A DNA stretch of 64,000 nucleotides from NCBI RefSeq assembly GCF_000953015.1, contig NZ_LN794158.1, positions 1,674,001 through 1,738,000 on the forward strand. Direction: 5' to 3'. This DNA comes from Candidatus Methylopumilus turicensis (lineage in GTDB: Bacteria > Pseudomonadota > Gammaproteobacteria > Burkholderiales > Methylophilaceae). Position numbers and translations under genes: made by a program. The notes under the pieces were generated by a model that was not told the DNA's origin, ran no database searches, and worked only from the letters and a program-made list of their open reading frames with translations. Below, piece after piece: positions 19,852-32,344 of this stretch (position 1 is its first letter; each line of letters starts with the position of its first letter).

Positions 19852-20331
19852 TTATTGCTGACGCGCCATAATATGCGTTGAAATTTGAGAGTGAAGCACG
19901 GCATACCACAACATAATACCGGTGAAGGACGGCACGAAATAAGTCCAACCAAAATACTCACTGCCCGAGAAAGACTTGAGCAATAGCAAGATGACTTGAT
20001 TGACAAACAACAACAACAATACATAAACCGATTGTTGCAATGTCGTAAATAAGATTAATCGGCGCTGATACATCACCGCCAAAAATGCAGTTAAAGCATA
20101 AGCAAGTGCATTTTGACCAAACAAATCGCCGGTTACCAAATCCATCAAAATGCCTGCCGTCCAAGCAATGCCAATATTACAAATGCTTGGTGCACGCAGC
20201 AGCCAAAATAACAGCACCAGCAATAAAAAATCTGGCTTAATTTGAAGCAAGACCCCGGACAAAGGGAGTAGCTGAAGCAAAAGGGCGGCAACTAAACTAA
20301 AATAAACACGCCTTCGGTTATGGTTTGGCAT
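19852..20331 (-). CDS. mreD: Rod shape-determining protein MreD
   Basis: A 159-residue membrane protein of the elongasome with about five hydrophobic helices and short loops. The family landmark DLVTGDLFGQNALAYAL lies near residue 65. MreD works with MreC and MreB to anchor cell-wall synthesis along the side wall. The ATG lies inside the end of mreC, a 14-base overlap. Confidence 0.92.
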   Translation of the reverse strand: MPNHNRRRVYFSLVAALLLQLLPLSGVLLQIKPDFLLLVLLFWLLRAPSICNIGIAWTAGILMDLVTGDLFGQNALAYALTAFLAVMYQRRLILFTTLQQSVYVLLLLFVNQVILLLLKSFSGSEYFGWTYFVPSFTGIMLWYAVLHSQISTHIMARQQ

Positions 20332-21256
20332 CGCCGCTCCTTGCCGAGGTTTGTTTTTTATCTAACTGCTTTTGTGCATCCAAGGTGAGTGTTTTCTGAA
20401 TATCTTGAGCGATCAAATTCTCAGTATCACTTGAGAGGATTAGCAATTGTCGATGATTTTGGATACCCGCCAATGGCTTGGCAATAATTTGTGCGAATGG
20501 CGAACTTGCATTCGTTTTAACACTATCGACAACGGCAACAGCAAGTCCCGCAGGATAAATACCATCAATCCCTGAAGTCACTAACCTATCGCCTTTTTGG
20601 ATATCGACGTTGGCTGGCAAGTAAGGCAAATTCACGACATTGTCGCGACCATGCCCAAATGAAATAGCGCGCAAAGCGTTACGCTCAACTTGAATAGGGA
20701 TAGAGAGAGATTTATCGGTGAGCAGCGTCACCTCACTTGTGTAGGGAAACACTCTTGTTACTTGACCGACAATTCCGGCGCTATCAACTACCGCTTGACC
20801 AGCAACCACATGATTTTCGCTACCCATATTGACGATGACTTTGTGTGTAAACGGATCTCGTCCGGTGTACATAATTTCAGCCAGATGCGCTGGCTGGCTG
20901 GCTACCTTAGCAGCCTCCATCAACGTGCGTAGTTGGTCATTTTCATTTTTCAAGGATTGAATTGCCTGAACTTGTATCGATTGAAAAATGGCTTGTTTCT
21001 TTAGCACCTCCACTTCATCTTGGAGGGATTGCTTGGAAATAAAGTAGTTGCCAATATTGCGATATAACACAAATGGGCTGTTAGCCAATGTTTGCAAAGG
21101 CTTAAGCGCCACTGTTAACGCATCTCTAACCGGCGTGAGGTAGTTAAATTTTGAATCTGACGCCATCAGCAAAAGTGATAGCGTAGAAAATACAATGACC
21201 CTCACAAACGGGCTGGGGCCATGTATAAAGAAACGTGGGGTTTGTTGTTGATCCAT
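20318..21256 (-). CDS. mreC: Rod shape-determining protein MreC
   Basis: A 312-residue bitopic protein. A short cytoplasmic part and one membrane helix (about 17-36) are followed by a coiled coil (about 75-120) and two beta-barrel domains (QAVVDSAGIVGQV... to about 275). The last 40 residues are polar and charged. MreC bridges the cytoplasmic filament MreB to PBP2 and RodA in the periplasm. It is the first gene after the hairpin that follows mreB, so its transcription may be lower than that of mreB or may have its own start. Confidence 0.94.
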   Translation of the reverse strand: MDQQQTPRFFIHGPSPFVRVIVFSTLSLLLMASDSKFNYLTPVRDALTVALKPLQTLANSPFVLYRNIGNYFISKQSLQDEVEVLKKQAIFQSIQVQAIQSLKNENDQLRTLMEAAKVASQPAHLAEIMYTGRDPFTHKVIVNMGSENHVVAGQAVVDSAGIVGQVTRVFPYTSEVTLLTDKSLSIPIQVERNALRAISFGHGRDNVVNLPYLPANVDIQKGDRLVTSGIDGIYPAGLAVAVVDSVKTNASSPFAQIIAKPLAGIQNHRQLLILSSDTENLIAQDIQKTLTLDAQKQLDKKQTSARSGDAKP

Positions 21257-21351
21257 TAAAATCTATGCAAATAAATCAAAATCATATGACCCAAAAGAGA
21301 CAAATAAAGCCATTAATAAAAGCATTAAGAAAACCGTTGAGTACAATTAAA

Positions 21352-21372
21352 GAGGGCTGCGATGCAGCCCTC
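21352..21372 (-). terminator. Hairpin between mreB and mreC
   Basis: GAGGGCTGC (21352-21360) and GCAGCCCTC (21364-21372) form a perfect 9-bp stem with a 3-base loop, 16 bases past the mreB stop. On the minus strand it is followed by TTTAATT, a weak U-tract. It may end part of the mreB transcripts and leave mreC-lipA less expressed, or it may protect the mRNA 3' end. Confidence 0.7.
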
Positions 21373-21387
21373 AACAATCAAACCTTG

Positions 21388-22452
<1,065 letters not shown>

Positions 22453-22564
22453 CTACTAAAATTTAGCGGAAGTATTGTGACGAAACACGCCGCGGCTGAA
22501 GTTGTGCGTAAAATCAAGTTATAATACCTTATATCTAACAAAAATTTAAGATTTGGACGCAGAA

Positions 22565-22852
22565 ATGTCACTTAACAGTGCAGATATTAAAAGGATTGCG
22601 CACTTGGCGCGTATTGAGGTGAGCGATACAGAAGCAGAGGCCACTTTAACCAAGCTGACAGGCATTCTTGGCCTGATTGAGCAAATGCAAGCGGTCGATA
22701 CCAAAGGCATCGTTCCAATGTCGCATTCACAAGATGTGACCCAGCGTCTTCGTGAAGACGTCGTGACCGAAACCAACCAACGCGAACTGTTCCAATCAAT
22801 CGCGCCAGCGGTTGAGGGTGGTCTATACCTTGTTCCTAAAGTGATCGAATAA
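22565..22852 (+). CDS. gatC: Asp-tRNA(Asn)/Glu-tRNA(Gln) amidotransferase subunit C
   Basis: A 95-residue subunit that wraps around GatA and stabilises the GatCAB complex, which amidates misacylated Glu-tRNA(Gln) and Asp-tRNA(Asn). The family start [17 protein letters not shown] is clear. I use the ATG at 22565 rather than a TTG four codons earlier. gatA follows six bases after the stop. Confidence 0.94.
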   Translation: MSLNSADIKRIAHLARIEVSDTEAEATLTKLTGILGLIEQMQAVDTKGIVPMSHSQDVTQRLREDVVTETNQRELFQSIAPAVEGGLYLVPKVIE

Positions 22853-22858
22853 AAACTC

Positions 22859-24328
22859 ATGATTAACAAAAGCCTAAAACAACTTGGCGCCATGCTCCAA
22901 GGCAAAGAAATTTCTAGCGTCGAATTGACGCAAGAATTTTTAAACCGTATTGACAGACTAAACCCTGAAATCAATGCCTTCATCACGCTAGATAAAGACA
23001 AAACGCTTGCCCAAGCAAAACATGCTGACAGCCTATTAGCGGCTGGAAAAGGCACTGCCTTAACCGGCTTGCCAATCGGCCAAAAAGATATTTTTGTGGC
23101 TAAAGGTTGGCGCACAACATGTGGTTCAAAAATGCTCGAAACATTTATCGGGCCTTATGATGCAGACATCATTGAGCGCTTTGATGGTGTAGGTGCAGTC
23201 AATTTGGGTAAAACCAATATGGACGAATTTGCGATGGGCTCATCCAACGAGACCAGCTACTTCGGCAAAGTACAAAATCCTTGGGATAGAAGTCGCGTTC
23301 CAGGCGGCAGTTCGGGCGGTAGCGCCGCCGCGGTTGCAGCACGTTTATGCGCGGCAGCAACTGGCACTGATACTGGCGGTTCAATTCGTCAACCAGCCTC
23401 ACTCTGTGGCTTATCAGGCTTAAAACCAACTTATGGCTTAGCTTCTCGTTATGGGATGATTGCTTTTGCATCATCATTAGATCAATCCGGTCCAATGGCA
23501 AAATCATGCGAAGACATGGCACTGATGATGAACGTCATTACAGGGTTCGATAAACGTGATTCGACGAGCTTAAATCGTGAAAAAGAAGATTACACGCGCG
23601 ACCTGAATAAGCCACTTGCTGGCTTAAAAGTCGGCTTACCAAAAGAGTATTTCGCAGAAGGCCTGGGCGCCGATGTGGCCAAGGTAGTGAATGAAGCCAT
23701 TGCTGAATACAAAAAGCTAGGCGCCCAAATCATTGACATTAGCCTGCCTAATACCAAGCTTTCTATTCCAGTCTATTACGTACTTGCACCAGCTGAAGCA
23801 TCGAGTAATTTATCTCGCTTTGATGGTGTGCGTTACGGCCATCGCGCTAAAGAATATGGCGACTTAATGGATATGTATTGCAAGAGCCGTGCTGAAGGCT
23901 TTGGCGCAGAAGTTAAACGCCGGATCTTGATTGGCGCGTATGTATTAAGTGCTGGTTACTACGATGCTTACTACATAAAAGCCCAACAAATCCGCCGCCT
24001 CATTGCGCAAGATTTTGAAAATGTATTTAAACAATGCGACATCATCATGGGACCAACTGCGCCATCGACAGCCTTTAAAGCCGGTGAAAAAGCCGACGAT
24101 CCAGTTTCGATGTACTTACAAGATATTTATACCATCGCGGTGAACTTAGCTGGTTTGCCAGGCATGAGCATCCCTGCGGGCTTTGCGCCAAGTGAAGATG
24201 GCAAACGTTTGCCGGTGGGCTTACAAATTATTGGTAATTACTTTGATGAAGCGCGCATGCTCAATGCTGGCCACGCTTATCAACAAGTCACAGATTGGCA
24301 TACACAAATGCCAGAGGGAATTGAATAA
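22859..24328 (+). CDS. gatA: Asp-tRNA(Asn)/Glu-tRNA(Gln) amidotransferase subunit A
   Basis: The glutaminase subunit, releasing ammonia from glutamine for GatB. The 489 residues show the amidase signature: catalytic Lys in LPIGQKDIF, the cis-Ser of the [13 protein letters not shown] stretch near 150, and the nucleophile Ser within [13 protein letters not shown]. Its last base is shared with the ATG of gatB (TAATG), which suggests coupled translation. Family length and all key residues are intact. Confidence 0.97.
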   Translation: MINKSLKQLGAMLQGKEISSVELTQEFLNRIDRLNPEINAFITLDKDKTLAQAKHADSLLAAGKGTALTGLPIGQKDIFVAKGWRTTCGSKMLETFIGPYDADIIERFDGVGAVNLGKTNMDEFAMGSSNETSYFGKVQNPWDRSRVPGGSSGGSAAAVAARLCAAATGTDTGGSIRQPASLCGLSGLKPTYGLASRYGMIAFASSLDQSGPMAKSCEDMALMMNVITGFDKRDSTSLNREKEDYTRDLNKPLAGLKVGLPKEYFAEGLGADVAKVVNEAIAEYKKLGAQIIDISLPNTKLSIPVYYVLAPAEASSNLSRFDGVRYGHRAKEYGDLMDMYCKSRAEGFGAEVKRRILIGAYVLSAGYYDAYYIKAQQIRRLIAQDFENVFKQCDIIMGPTAPSTAFKAGEKADDPVSMYLQDIYTIAVNLAGLPGMSIPAGFAPSEDGKRLPVGLQIIGNYFDEARMLNAGHAYQQVTDWHTQMPEGIE

Positions 24329-25770
24329 TGGAATGGGAAGTCGTGATCGGGCTGGAAACTCACACCCAGCTACAAACCAAAACTAAAATTTTTAGTGGTG
24401 CCTCCACTGCGTTTGGTTCTGAGCCAAACACACAAGCTTGCGTTGTGAGTTTGGCGTTTCCTGGCGTCTTGCCAGTGCTCAATCAAGAAGCAGTGAAATG
24501 CGCGATTAAATTTGGCCTCGCGGTGAATGCTGAAATCGCACCACGCTCTGTGTTTGCACGTAAGAATTACTTCTATCCAGACTTGCCTAAAGGCTATCAA
24601 ATCAGCCAGTACGAGCTACCAGTGGTTGGCAAAGGCAGCATGACGATTCAAGTGGGTAGCGGCGACAAAGCTTATGAAAAAGTCATCAATATTACCCGTG
24701 CGCATTTAGAAGAAGATGCTGGTAAATCTGTGCACGGTGCACAAGAAGGCATGTCTGGCATCGACTTAAACCGTGCTGGCACGCCACTTCTTGAAATTGT
24801 GACTGAACCTGATATGCGTTCAGCTGCTGAAGCGGTGGCCTATGCTAAAAAATTACATGATCTAGTGCAATGGATCGGCATTTGCGATGGCAACATGCAA
24901 GAAGGTAGCTTTCGCTGTGACGTGAACGTTTCTGTGCGTCCTAAGGGCTCAGAAAAACTTGGCACTCGCCGCGAAATTAAAAACTTAAACTCATTCAAGT
25001 TTATGCAACAGGCGATTGAGTACGAGACAAGCTGGCAAATTGAAACGTTAGAAGATGGCGGCACGATTCAACAAGCCACCGTGCTATTTAATCCAGACAC
25101 AGGCGAAACGCGCGCGATGCGTAGCAAAGAAGAAGCGAACGATTATCGCTACTTCCCAGACCCTGATTTGTTACCGCTTGCAATTTCAGAAAGTGATATC
25201 AGCGCAGTCAAAGCTGACATGCCTGAATTACCAGAAGCGATGAAAGCTCGCTTTGAAGCACAATTTGGCTTGGCGCACTATGATGCAAATGCGCTCACTA
25301 GTTCACGTGGCACAGCGGATTATTTCGTTGCGACTGTTGATGCTGGCAGCGATGCAAAACTGGCAGCTAACTGGGTCATGGGTAGTGTTTCAGCCAAGCT
25401 TAATGCTGAAGACAAAGAGATTTCAGCGTCACCAATTTCTCCTAGAGCTTTAGCAAGCCTCATCAAACGCATTCAAGACGGCACAATTTCTAACAATGCC
25501 GCCAAACAAGTGTTTGAAGCAATGTGGACTGGCGAAGGGGATGCAGACAGCATCATCGAAAGCAAAGGCTTAAAACAAGTCTCTGATAGTGGCGCAATTG
25601 AAGCGATTGTGGACGAAGTACTTGCCGCAAATGCTGCCATGGTTGAAGAGTTTAAAGCAGGTAAAGAAAAGGCGTTTAACGCGCTTGTTGGCCAAGCAAT
25701 GAAAGCCTCAAAAGGTAAAGCGAACCCTGCACAAGTGAACGAGATTTTGAAGAAGAAACTAGAAGGCTAA
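24328..25770 (+). CDS. gatB: Asp-tRNA(Asn)/Glu-tRNA(Gln) amidotransferase subunit B
   Basis: The kinase and transamidase subunit that activates tRNA-bound Glu or Asp and accepts ammonia from GatA. The 480 residues begin with [20 protein letters not shown] and include the zinc- and ATP-site segment [20 protein letters not shown]. The C-terminal YqeY-like helical domain (about 330-480) binds tRNA. Possession of gatCAB suggests this organism makes Gln-tRNA and/or Asn-tRNA by the indirect route. Confidence 0.97.
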   Translation: MEWEVVIGLETHTQLQTKTKIFSGASTAFGSEPNTQACVVSLAFPGVLPVLNQEAVKCAIKFGLAVNAEIAPRSVFARKNYFYPDLPKGYQISQYELPVVGKGSMTIQVGSGDKAYEKVINITRAHLEEDAGKSVHGAQEGMSGIDLNRAGTPLLEIVTEPDMRSAAEAVAYAKKLHDLVQWIGICDGNMQEGSFRCDVNVSVRPKGSEKLGTRREIKNLNSFKFMQQAIEYETSWQIETLEDGGTIQQATVLFNPDTGETRAMRSKEEANDYRYFPDPDLLPLAISESDISAVKADMPELPEAMKARFEAQFGLAHYDANALTSSRGTADYFVATVDAGSDAKLAANWVMGSVSAKLNAEDKEISASPISPRALASLIKRIQDGTISNNAAKQVFEAMWTGEGDADSIIESKGLKQVSDSGAIEAIVDEVLAANAAMVEEFKAGKEKAFNALVGQAMKASKGKANPAQVNEILKKKLEG

Positions 25771-25782
25771 GTCTTTGGTTAT

Positions 25783-25916
25783 GTCGCCCCGCACTTTATG
25801 CGGGCTCCATTTTAGAACTTAACTTGTTGGCCAACTCACTTGATTCTGTCACCCCGCACTTGATGCGGGGTCCATTTTAAGACCTAATTTGGATGCCGCA
25901 TCAAGTGCGGCATGAC
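25783..25916. repeat. REP-like palindromic repeat cluster
   Basis: Three related units sit in the gap between gatB and pyrE. Unit A (25783-25814) and unit B (25848-25879) are direct copies of about 32 bases, each with a CCCCGCA...TGCGGG hairpin followed by TCCATTTTA. Unit C (25891-25916) is the inverse form (GCCGCATCAAGTGCGGC). The pattern is like extragenic palindromic repeats, often mobilised by a REP-associated transposase encoded elsewhere. They may act as terminators for the two convergent genes. Confidence 0.75.
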
Positions 25917-25928
25917 AAAAAATCAGAT

Positions 25929-26588
25929 TCACACGCCATATTCATTTCTATACGCTTGCACCGCTGGTTTGAACTCAGCCAAGTCGGCAGCCCCATCTAA
26001 AAACTGAATTAAATCAGCCAATGTCGCAATTTTAATCACAGGCATACCACTATCTTTTTCCACTTCCTGAACCGCTGAAAGCACACCCAAACCACGCTCT
26101 TGGCGATCAATCGCGATAGCCACACCTGCTGGTTTTGCGCCTGCAGCTTTAATCATCTCAACAGATTCACGAACAGAGGTGCCAGCAGAGATTACGTCAT
26201 CGACAATCAATACCCTGCCTTGTAGTGGCGCACCAACAATCGTACCGCCCTCACCATGATCTTTTGCTTCCTTACGGTTATAAGCATAAGGAAAGTTATG
26301 ACCTTGTCGTGCCAACGCAATCGAAATACTTGCAGCTAAGGTAATGCCTTTATAAGCTGGTCCAAAAAGCATATCAAACTGCACGCCTGATTTCAGAATC
26401 GCTGCCGCATAAAATTCGCCTAATTTCATGAGACTTTCGCCGTCATTAAATAAACCCGCATTAAAAAAATAAGGGCTTAAGCGACCCGCTTTTGTTTTAA
26501 ACTCACCAAAGCGCAGTACCTGTTTTTTAATGGCAAAATCGATAAACTGCGCGGTAAAATCTGTCCGTTGTGTTGGGATAGTCGTCAT
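25929..26588 (-). CDS. pyrE: Orotate phosphoribosyltransferase
   Basis: Joins orotate and PRPP to make orotidine monophosphate in pyrimidine synthesis. The 219 residues contain the PRPP-binding motif [13 protein letters not shown] near 125 and the catalytic-loop lysines in [12 protein letters not shown]. It is convergent with gatB across the repeat cluster and divergent from xthA, 32 bases away. Confidence 0.96.
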   Translation of the reverse strand: MTTIPTQRTDFTAQFIDFAIKKQVLRFGEFKTKAGRLSPYFFNAGLFNDGESLMKLGEFYAAAILKSGVQFDMLFGPAYKGITLAASISIALARQGHNFPYAYNRKEAKDHGEGGTIVGAPLQGRVLIVDDVISAGTSVRESVEMIKAAGAKPAGVAIAIDRQERGLGVLSAVQEVEKDSGMPVIKIATLADLIQFLDGAADLAEFKPAVQAYRNEYGV

Positions 26589-26620
26589 CTAGAATCTTCT
26601 AAAAACTTTAAGGAAATATC

Positions 26621-27412
26621 TTGCTTAGAATTATATCCGCAAATCTCAACGGCATCCGTTCCGCAGTGAATAAAGGTTTCTTACCTTGGATGCAAAAACA
26701 AAATGCCGACTTCATTTGCCTACAAGAACTCAAAGCGCAAGAAGCTGATATGACGCCAGAAATGCACGCTCCCAATGGATACCAAGGCTATTTTCACTAT
26801 GCCGAGAAAAAAGGCTATAGCGGTGTCGGCATCTACACCAAACACAAACCAGATAATGTCATTATTGGATTAGGCCATGCAGACATTGATGCAGAAGGAC
26901 GCTATATCGAACTGCAGTTTGAAAATTTAGAGGGCAAGAAAGTGAGCATCGTTTCGCTCTATCTCCCATCTGGCTCTAGTGGTGAAGATAGACAACAAGT
27001 CAAATTCAGTGTGATGGATCGCTTCTATCCACACCTTGAGGCACTCAAAGCCAGCGGTCGCGAAGTCGTCGTCTGTGGTGACTGGAACATCGCTCACCAA
27101 GAAGCAGATCTTAAAAACTGGAAAGGCAATAAAAAGAATTCAGGATTTTTACCTGAAGAACGCGCTTGGATGACAGACATATTCAGCAAGCTAGGATGGA
27201 TTGATGCTTATCGAAAAGTGCATCCAGAAACCACCGAGGAATGTTATACATGGTGGAGTAACCGCGGTGCAGCTTGGGATAAAAACGTTGGGTGGCGAAT
27301 TGATTATCAAGTCACGACGCCAGGCATTGGCAATAGTGCCGAGCAATGTCAGATTTATAAAGCCGAGCGCTTTAGCGACCACGCGCCGCTGATTATTGAT
27401 TACATGATTTAA
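26621..27412 (+). CDS. xthA: Exodeoxyribonuclease III
   Basis: An AP endonuclease and 3'-5' exonuclease of base-excision repair. The 263 residues carry the DNase I-like active-site motifs: SANLNGIRSA, the metal ligand Glu in LQELKAQE, GDWNIAHQEADLKNW and the C-terminal SDHAPL. The start is TTG at 26621. An AAGGAA site lies six bases before it, and the family N-terminus LRIISANLNGIR begins directly there, so an ATG is not needed. Confidence 0.95.
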   Translation: MLRIISANLNGIRSAVNKGFLPWMQKQNADFICLQELKAQEADMTPEMHAPNGYQGYFHYAEKKGYSGVGIYTKHKPDNVIIGLGHADIDAEGRYIELQFENLEGKKVSIVSLYLPSGSSGEDRQQVKFSVMDRFYPHLEALKASGREVVVCGDWNIAHQEADLKNWKGNKKNSGFLPEERAWMTDIFSKLGWIDAYRKVHPETTEECYTWWSNRGAAWDKNVGWRIDYQVTTPGIGNSAEQCQIYKAERFSDHAPLIIDYMI

Positions 27413-27433
27413 AGGTTTGTTGGTGATCGACCA

Positions 27434-27465
27434 AAAAGTAAGCCCGCATTAGCGGGCTTACTTTT
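27434..27465. terminator. Bidirectional intrinsic terminator, xthA and ssb
   Basis: A perfect 14-bp stem (27434-27447 with 27452-27465) and a 4-base ATTA loop. The arm is AAAAGTAAGCCCGC. The A-rich and T-rich ends give a U-tract in both directions, so it can stop transcription of the convergent genes on either side. Confidence 0.9.
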
Positions 27466-27485
27466 AACATAAACACTGGTGAACT

Positions 27486-27974
27486 TTAGAAAGGAATGTC
27501 ATCCTCAAACGCATCAAAATCACCACCGCTTGCAGGTTGCTGTGCAGGGGCTGATTGCGCTGGACGAGCGCTTTGTTGTGGACGTGATTGCATGCTTTGA
27601 TCTTCATCCATCGATTCGTATGAGCTACTTGCACCGCCGCCTTCACGACCACCTAACATTTGCATTTGGTCTGCAATAATTTCTGTCGTGAGGCGATCTT
27701 GACCCTCTTTAGTTTGCCATTTTCGTGTTTGTAAACGACCTTCAATATAAACAGGACGACCCTTTTTGAGGTATTCGCCAGCAATCTCTGCAAGCTTGCG
27801 ATAAATGACAATGTTATGCCATTCAGTGCGCTCTTGTTTTTGACCGCTTTTATCTTTCCAGCTATCAGTGGTTGCAATACTAAAGTTACATACTGCTTCG
27901 CCGTTTGGCATGAAGCGCATTTCTGGGTCGCGACCCAAGTTACCCACTAAAATCACTTTATTGACTGATGCCAT
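27486..27974 (-). CDS. ssb: Single-stranded DNA-binding protein
   Basis: A 162-residue SSB that coats single-stranded DNA in replication and repair. The OB-fold domain (1-110, [18 protein letters not shown]) is followed by a disordered Gln/Ala/Pro/Gly-rich linker and the acidic tip DAFEDDIPF, the docking site for repair and replication proteins. It is three bases after the MFS transporter gene and near uvrA, a common neighbourhood. Confidence 0.97.
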   Translation of the reverse strand: MASVNKVILVGNLGRDPEMRFMPNGEAVCNFSIATTDSWKDKSGQKQERTEWHNIVIYRKLAEIAGEYLKKGRPVYIEGRLQTRKWQTKEGQDRLTTEIIADQMQMLGGREGGGASSSYESMDEDQSMQSRPQQSARPAQSAPAQQPASGGDFDAFEDDIPF

Positions 27975-27977
27975 GTT

Positions 27978-29363
27978 TTACTCTCCTATTAATCGCACTA
28001 CAGCAGCTTCATCCCAACCCTGCTGCATATCCACTTTCAGTATCACCATACCTTCGTCTGCTAATACCACTGTCTCACGAACACCTTGCAAAGCAGCTAG
28101 CTTGGTTGCCAATGTTTTGGCTTGAGCTGCACTGATTTTTTTAAGATGGTACATCTTACTTTTTACGGCTGGCGGCGCTTTCATGCTCAAGCCGAATAGC
28201 AACCATAATGCCATTAAAACACTACAAAAAACAAATACAGATGCAAAGCCATGATAGTGCGATAAGTATCCGCCAACCGTACCCCCGACAAACACCCCCA
28301 ATGATTGTGTGGTGTTGTAAACGCCAATCGCGGTTCCTTTAGAAGCAGCTGGGGCAATCTTAGTGATGATGGACGGCAAGGATGCCTCGAGCACATTAAA
28401 CGCCACAAAATAAGCCCCGAGGGAGAAGACAATGCCCCAGAAATAATCAATTGAAAAAGCAAACGCTAACTGCGCAACAAGCATGGTCGCGATGGCGGCG
28501 ACGAACACTTGTTTGAGTTTGGCTTTTTTCTCACCATAAATAATGGCTGGCACCATTAATACAAAGGAGCTCACCAGCACTGGGAGATAAATCAGCCAAT
28601 GATCATTGGCATCCATGCCGCTGGTTTTTTTAATGGCAAACGGCACCACCACAAACATGGCCATCTGCGCCGCATGAAGCGCAAAAATGCCGAAATTAAG
28701 ACGTAATAATTGGACGTCTTTCAGTACTTCTTTTAGCTTGCCTGTTTTAGCTTGTGCGTCTGAATGGAAGCTACTGATGACAGGATCAGGCACCACAAAT
28801 TTGACCACCAGAATAGCCGCTGCTGCTAAAACGGCTGTCATTAAAAAGATACCCGGAACGCCTATCCATTGATTTAGCACGGGGCCTAAAATAAGAGACA
28901 TGGCAAACGTAATGCCGATCGTTCCACCGATCATCGCCATGGCTTTGGTGCGATGCTCTTCTCGAGTAAGGTCAGCCACCAGCGCAGTCACTGCGGCAGA
29001 GACAGCACCAGCCCCCTGAATGCTGCGACCTAAAATAATCATAGGTAAATCATGCGCGAGAGCGGCCACCAAACTACCAATCACAAATAAAACTAAGCCG
29101 ACATAAATGACGCGCTTGCGACCGAATCGATCTGAAGCCATTCCAAATGGCAATTGGAAAATGGCTTGCGTCAGGCCATAAGCACCCAGGGCGAGGCCAA
29201 TCATCAAATGGTTTTGACCACTAGGGAGCGTTTCGGCATAAATCGCAAAAATCGGCAAAATAAGGAACATGCCGAGCATACGCAAACCATAAATGGACGC
29301 CAAACTTGCACTTCCACGCAACTCAGTGGAATTCATTTTGTCTAGGGATGGTGTGGATGACAT
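27978..29363 (-). CDS. YajR-like MFS transporter with C-terminal YAM-type domain
   Basis: A 461-residue inner-membrane transporter with twelve predicted helices. The MFS motif A is visible as GMASDRFGRKRVIYVG after helix 2. After the last helix is a soluble tail (about 395-461, YHLKKISAAQAKTLATKLAAL to the end) with the ferredoxin-like pattern of the YAM domain known from E. coli YajR. The substrate is unknown. Drug/proton antiport is assumed for the family. It lies between ssb and the divergent uvrA, an order seen in other betaproteobacteria. Confidence 0.85.
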   Translation of the reverse strand: MSSTPSLDKMNSTELRGSASLASIYGLRMLGMFLILPIFAIYAETLPSGQNHLMIGLALGAYGLTQAIFQLPFGMASDRFGRKRVIYVGLVLFVIGSLVAALAHDLPMIILGRSIQGAGAVSAAVTALVADLTREEHRTKAMAMIGGTIGITFAMSLILGPVLNQWIGVPGIFLMTAVLAAAAILVVKFVVPDPVISSFHSDAQAKTGKLKEVLKDVQLLRLNFGIFALHAAQMAMFVVVPFAIKKTSGMDANDHWLIYLPVLVSSFVLMVPAIIYGEKKAKLKQVFVAAIATMLVAQLAFAFSIDYFWGIVFSLGAYFVAFNVLEASLPSIITKIAPAASKGTAIGVYNTTQSLGVFVGGTVGGYLSHYHGFASVFVFCSVLMALWLLFGLSMKAPPAVKSKMYHLKKISAAQAKTLATKLAALQGVRETVVLADEGMVILKVDMQQGWDEAAVVRLIGE

Positions 29364-29526
29364 GAAATTATTTAACTTTATCTTTTAATTTGCGTATATT
29401 AACAGGTTGCCCGCTTTATTTGATGCGGCACTTAAAAAGACTTGTTTTAGAGTTCGTCGTTTTTCTGCATTCACTTCAAACAACTTTTTGTTTTAATAAA
29501 TTATTTTTTAGGCCAACCATAAATTG

Positions 29527-32343
29527 ATGGATTTCATACGTATTCGCGGTGCTCGCACGCACAATCTAAAAAACGTTTCGCTGGATTTACCGCGTAACAA
29601 AATGATTGTCATTACCGGACTTTCTGGCTCAGGCAAATCATCACTCGCTTTTGATACCCTTTACGCTGAAGGCCAACGCCGCTATGTTGAATCTCTCTCT
29701 GCTTATGCTCGCCAATTCTTGGCGCGGATGGATAAGCCCGATGTCGATTTAATCGAAGGGTTATCACCAGCCATTTCTATCGAACAAAAATCGACATCGC
29801 ATAACCCACGATCAACAGTGGGGACCGTGACTGAAATTCATGATTATTTGCGTTTGCTTTACGCGCGCGCTGGCGACCCTGAGTGTCCTGAACATCATAT
29901 TAAACTTGAGGCACAAACTGTCTCGCAAATGGTGGATAGTGTTTTAAGCCTACCTGAAGAAACCAAGTTAATGATTTTGGCGCCAGTAGTGCGTGAACGC
30001 AAAGGCGAACAACTCGACTTATTTGATGAATTAAAAGCACAAGGTTTTGTGCGGGTGCGTGTAGATGGTGAAATTTATGAGCTTGATGCACCACCAACCC
30101 TGACTAAAACAACTAAACACTCGATTGATGTCGTGATTGACCGACTAAAAGTGCGTACCGACATGAAACAGCGCATTGCTGAGTCGTTTGAAACCGCGCT
30201 GCGTTTGGCCGAAGGCAAAGCGATCGCGATGGAAATGGATACTGGGAAAGAACATTTATTCTCAGCCAAGTTCTCTTGTCCTTCTTGTGATTATTCCTTG
30301 GCCGAACTCGAGCCGCGTTTATTCTCATTCAACAATCCAATGGGTGCATGTCCAAAATGTGATGGCCTAGGTCAAATGAGCTTTTTTGATCCCAAACGCG
30401 TCGTGGCATTTCCACATTTGTCACTTGCCGCTGGCGCTATTAAAGGCTGGGATAAGCGTAACCAATTTTACTTTCAGCTGCTTAGTAGCCTTGCAGCGCA
30501 TTACAAATTCGATTTAGAAACGGCTTTTGAAGAGCTGCCCGAAGAAGTTCAACACATATTGTTGCAGGGCAGCGGTAAGGAGGAGATAGCCTTTAAATAC
30601 ATGAATGAGCGCGGTTCATTTTTTGAAAAGCGTCACAGCTTTGAAGGCATTTTAAATAATCTACAACGCCGTTACCACGAAACTGACTCAACGACTGTGC
30701 GAGAAGAGTTAGCGAAATATCTCAACTCACAAACTTGCCCTAGCTGCGCTGGCACGCGTTTACGCACCGAAGCGCGTCATGTAAAAGTAGGCAATAAAAA
30801 TATCCATGAAGTATGCGAAGTGCCACTAAAGCAAGCACTAACATTCTTTGAAACCATTGAGCTGCATGGACAAAAGCTCGCCATTGCCGATAAAATTGTG
30901 AAAGAGATTAGCAACCGTTTGAAGTTTTTAACCAACGTTGGCTTGGAGTATTTATCACTTTCTCGCTCCGCTGAAACGCTATCAGGAGGGGAGGCGCAAC
31001 GTATTCGTTTGGCCTCACAAATTGGTTCTGGCTTAACGGGCGTGATGTATGTGCTGGATGAACCTTCTATTGGTTTACATCAACGTGATAACGATAGACT
31101 ATTAGAAACCTTGATGCGTTTGCGCGACATCGGCAATAGTGTGATTGTTGTTGAACATGATCAAGATGCGATTATGGCGGCCGACTATGTGGTCGATATT
31201 GGCCCAGGTGCTGGTGAACATGGTGGCCAAATTATTGCTGAAGGAACGCCTGCAGAAATTCAAGCGAATCCAAACTCAGTGACAGGCCAATACCTCAGCG
31301 GCAAAAAACAGATTACGTACAACCATCAACGCCATACGCCTGACCCAGCGCGTTGGCTATCACTCTCTCACGCAACTGGTAACAACCTAAAAGACGTATC
31401 ACTTAAGTTGCCAGTGGGCTTGCTCACATGTGTCACGGGTGTTTCAGGTTCAGGTAAATCAACCCTCATTAACGACACGCTTTACCGCGTGGTTGCGCAA
31501 CATTTATACGGCAGCTCAGCAGAACCAGCACCTTTCGATGGCATCGAAGGCTTGGAGTTTTTCGACAAAGTCGTGGACGTAGATCAAAGTCCAATTGGAA
31601 GAACACCGCGCTCAAACCCTGCCACCTACACGGGGCTATTTACACCGATTCGAGATTTGTTTGCGGGCGTTCCTGAAAGTCGCGTTCGCGGTTATGGGCC
31701 AGGTCGCTACTCATTTAATGTCAAAGGTGGACGTTGTGAGGCTTGCCAAGGCGATGGCGTATTAAGGGTAGAAATGCATTTCTTGCCAGATGTGTATGTC
31801 CCCTGTGATGTCTGTAAAGGTCAACGCTACAACCGTGAAACCTTGGAAATTAACTACAAGGGTAAAAACATTCGTGAAGTATTGGAAATGACGGTTGAGC
31901 AAGCACATGAGTTTTTTAATGCGGTTCCTGTGGTGCAACGCAAGCTCAAAACTTTGCTCGATGTTGGTTTAGGTTATATTACCCTTGGCCAATCCGCGAC
32001 AACCCTATCCGGCGGTGAAGCGCAACGGGTAAAACTCGCGCTTGAGCTTTCAAAACGGGATACTGGCCGCACACTCTACATTTTGGATGAACCAACCACT
32101 GGCCTTCACTTTGCGGATATTCAACTCCTGTTAGATGTCATTCATCGTCTTCGTGATGCAGGCAATACCATGGTAATTATTGAGCACAATTTGGATGTGA
32201 TTAAAACGGCGGACTGGCTCATTGACATGGGTCCAGAGGGAGGTGATGGTGGCGGCACTGTGCTCGTTGAAGGCCCGCCTGAAAAGGTCGCGCAGTGTGC
32301 CGAAAGCTATACCGGTAAATACCTTAAAACGATGCTGAAATAA
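29527..32343 (+). CDS. uvrA: Excinuclease ABC subunit A
   Basis: The damage-sensing ATPase of nucleotide-excision repair. The 938 residues include two ABC modules with Walker A loops GLSGSGKSS (about 31-39) and GVSGSGKST (about 640), and signature motifs LSGGEAQR twice. The zinc modules are [14 protein letters not shown]...CPKC, CPSCAG and CEACQGDG...CDVC. I use the ATG at 29527. A TTG lies one codon before it. The stop is one base from the stop of the convergent mtgA. Confidence 0.97.
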   Translation: MDFIRIRGARTHNLKNVSLDLPRNKMIVITGLSGSGKSSLAFDTLYAEGQRRYVESLSAYARQFLARMDKPDVDLIEGLSPAISIEQKSTSHNPRSTVGTVTEIHDYLRLLYARAGDPECPEHHIKLEAQTVSQMVDSVLSLPEETKLMILAPVVRERKGEQLDLFDELKAQGFVRVRVDGEIYELDAPPTLTKTTKHSIDVVIDRLKVRTDMKQRIAESFETALRLAEGKAIAMEMDTGKEHLFSAKFSCPSCDYSLAELEPRLFSFNNPMGACPKCDGLGQMSFFDPKRVVAFPHLSLAAGAIKGWDKRNQFYFQLLSSLAAHYKFDLETAFEELPEEVQHILLQGSGKEEIAFKYMNERGSFFEKRHSFEGILNNLQRRYHETDSTTVREELAKYLNSQTCPSCAGTRLRTEARHVKVGNKNIHEVCEVPLKQALTFFETIELHGQKLAIADKIVKEISNRLKFLTNVGLEYLSLSRSAETLSGGEAQRIRLASQIGSGLTGVMYVLDEPSIGLHQRDNDRLLETLMRLRDIGNSVIVVEHDQDAIMAADYVVDIGPGAGEHGGQIIAEGTPAEIQANPNSVTGQYLSGKKQITYNHQRHTPDPARWLSLSHATGNNLKDVSLKLPVGLLTCVTGVSGSGKSTLINDTLYRVVAQHLYGSSAEPAPFDGIEGLEFFDKVVDVDQSPIGRTPRSNPATYTGLFTPIRDLFAGVPESRVRGYGPGRYSFNVKGGRCEACQGDGVLRVEMHFLPDVYVPCDVCKGQRYNRETLEINYKGKNIREVLEMTVEQAHEFFNAVPVVQRKLKTLLDVGLGYITLGQSATTLSGGEAQRVKLALELSKRDTGRTLYILDEPTTGLHFADIQLLLDVIHRLRDAGNTMVIIEHNLDVIKTADWLIDMGPEGGDGGGTVLVEGPPEKVAQCAESYTGKYLKTMLK

Positions 32344-32344
32344 C

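Noticed and set aside
22546-23115. A 189-codon open frame on the minus strand opposite gatC and gatA
   Set aside because: It lies wholly antisense to two clear genes, shows no recognisable motif and has biased low-complexity composition, so it is a shadow frame.
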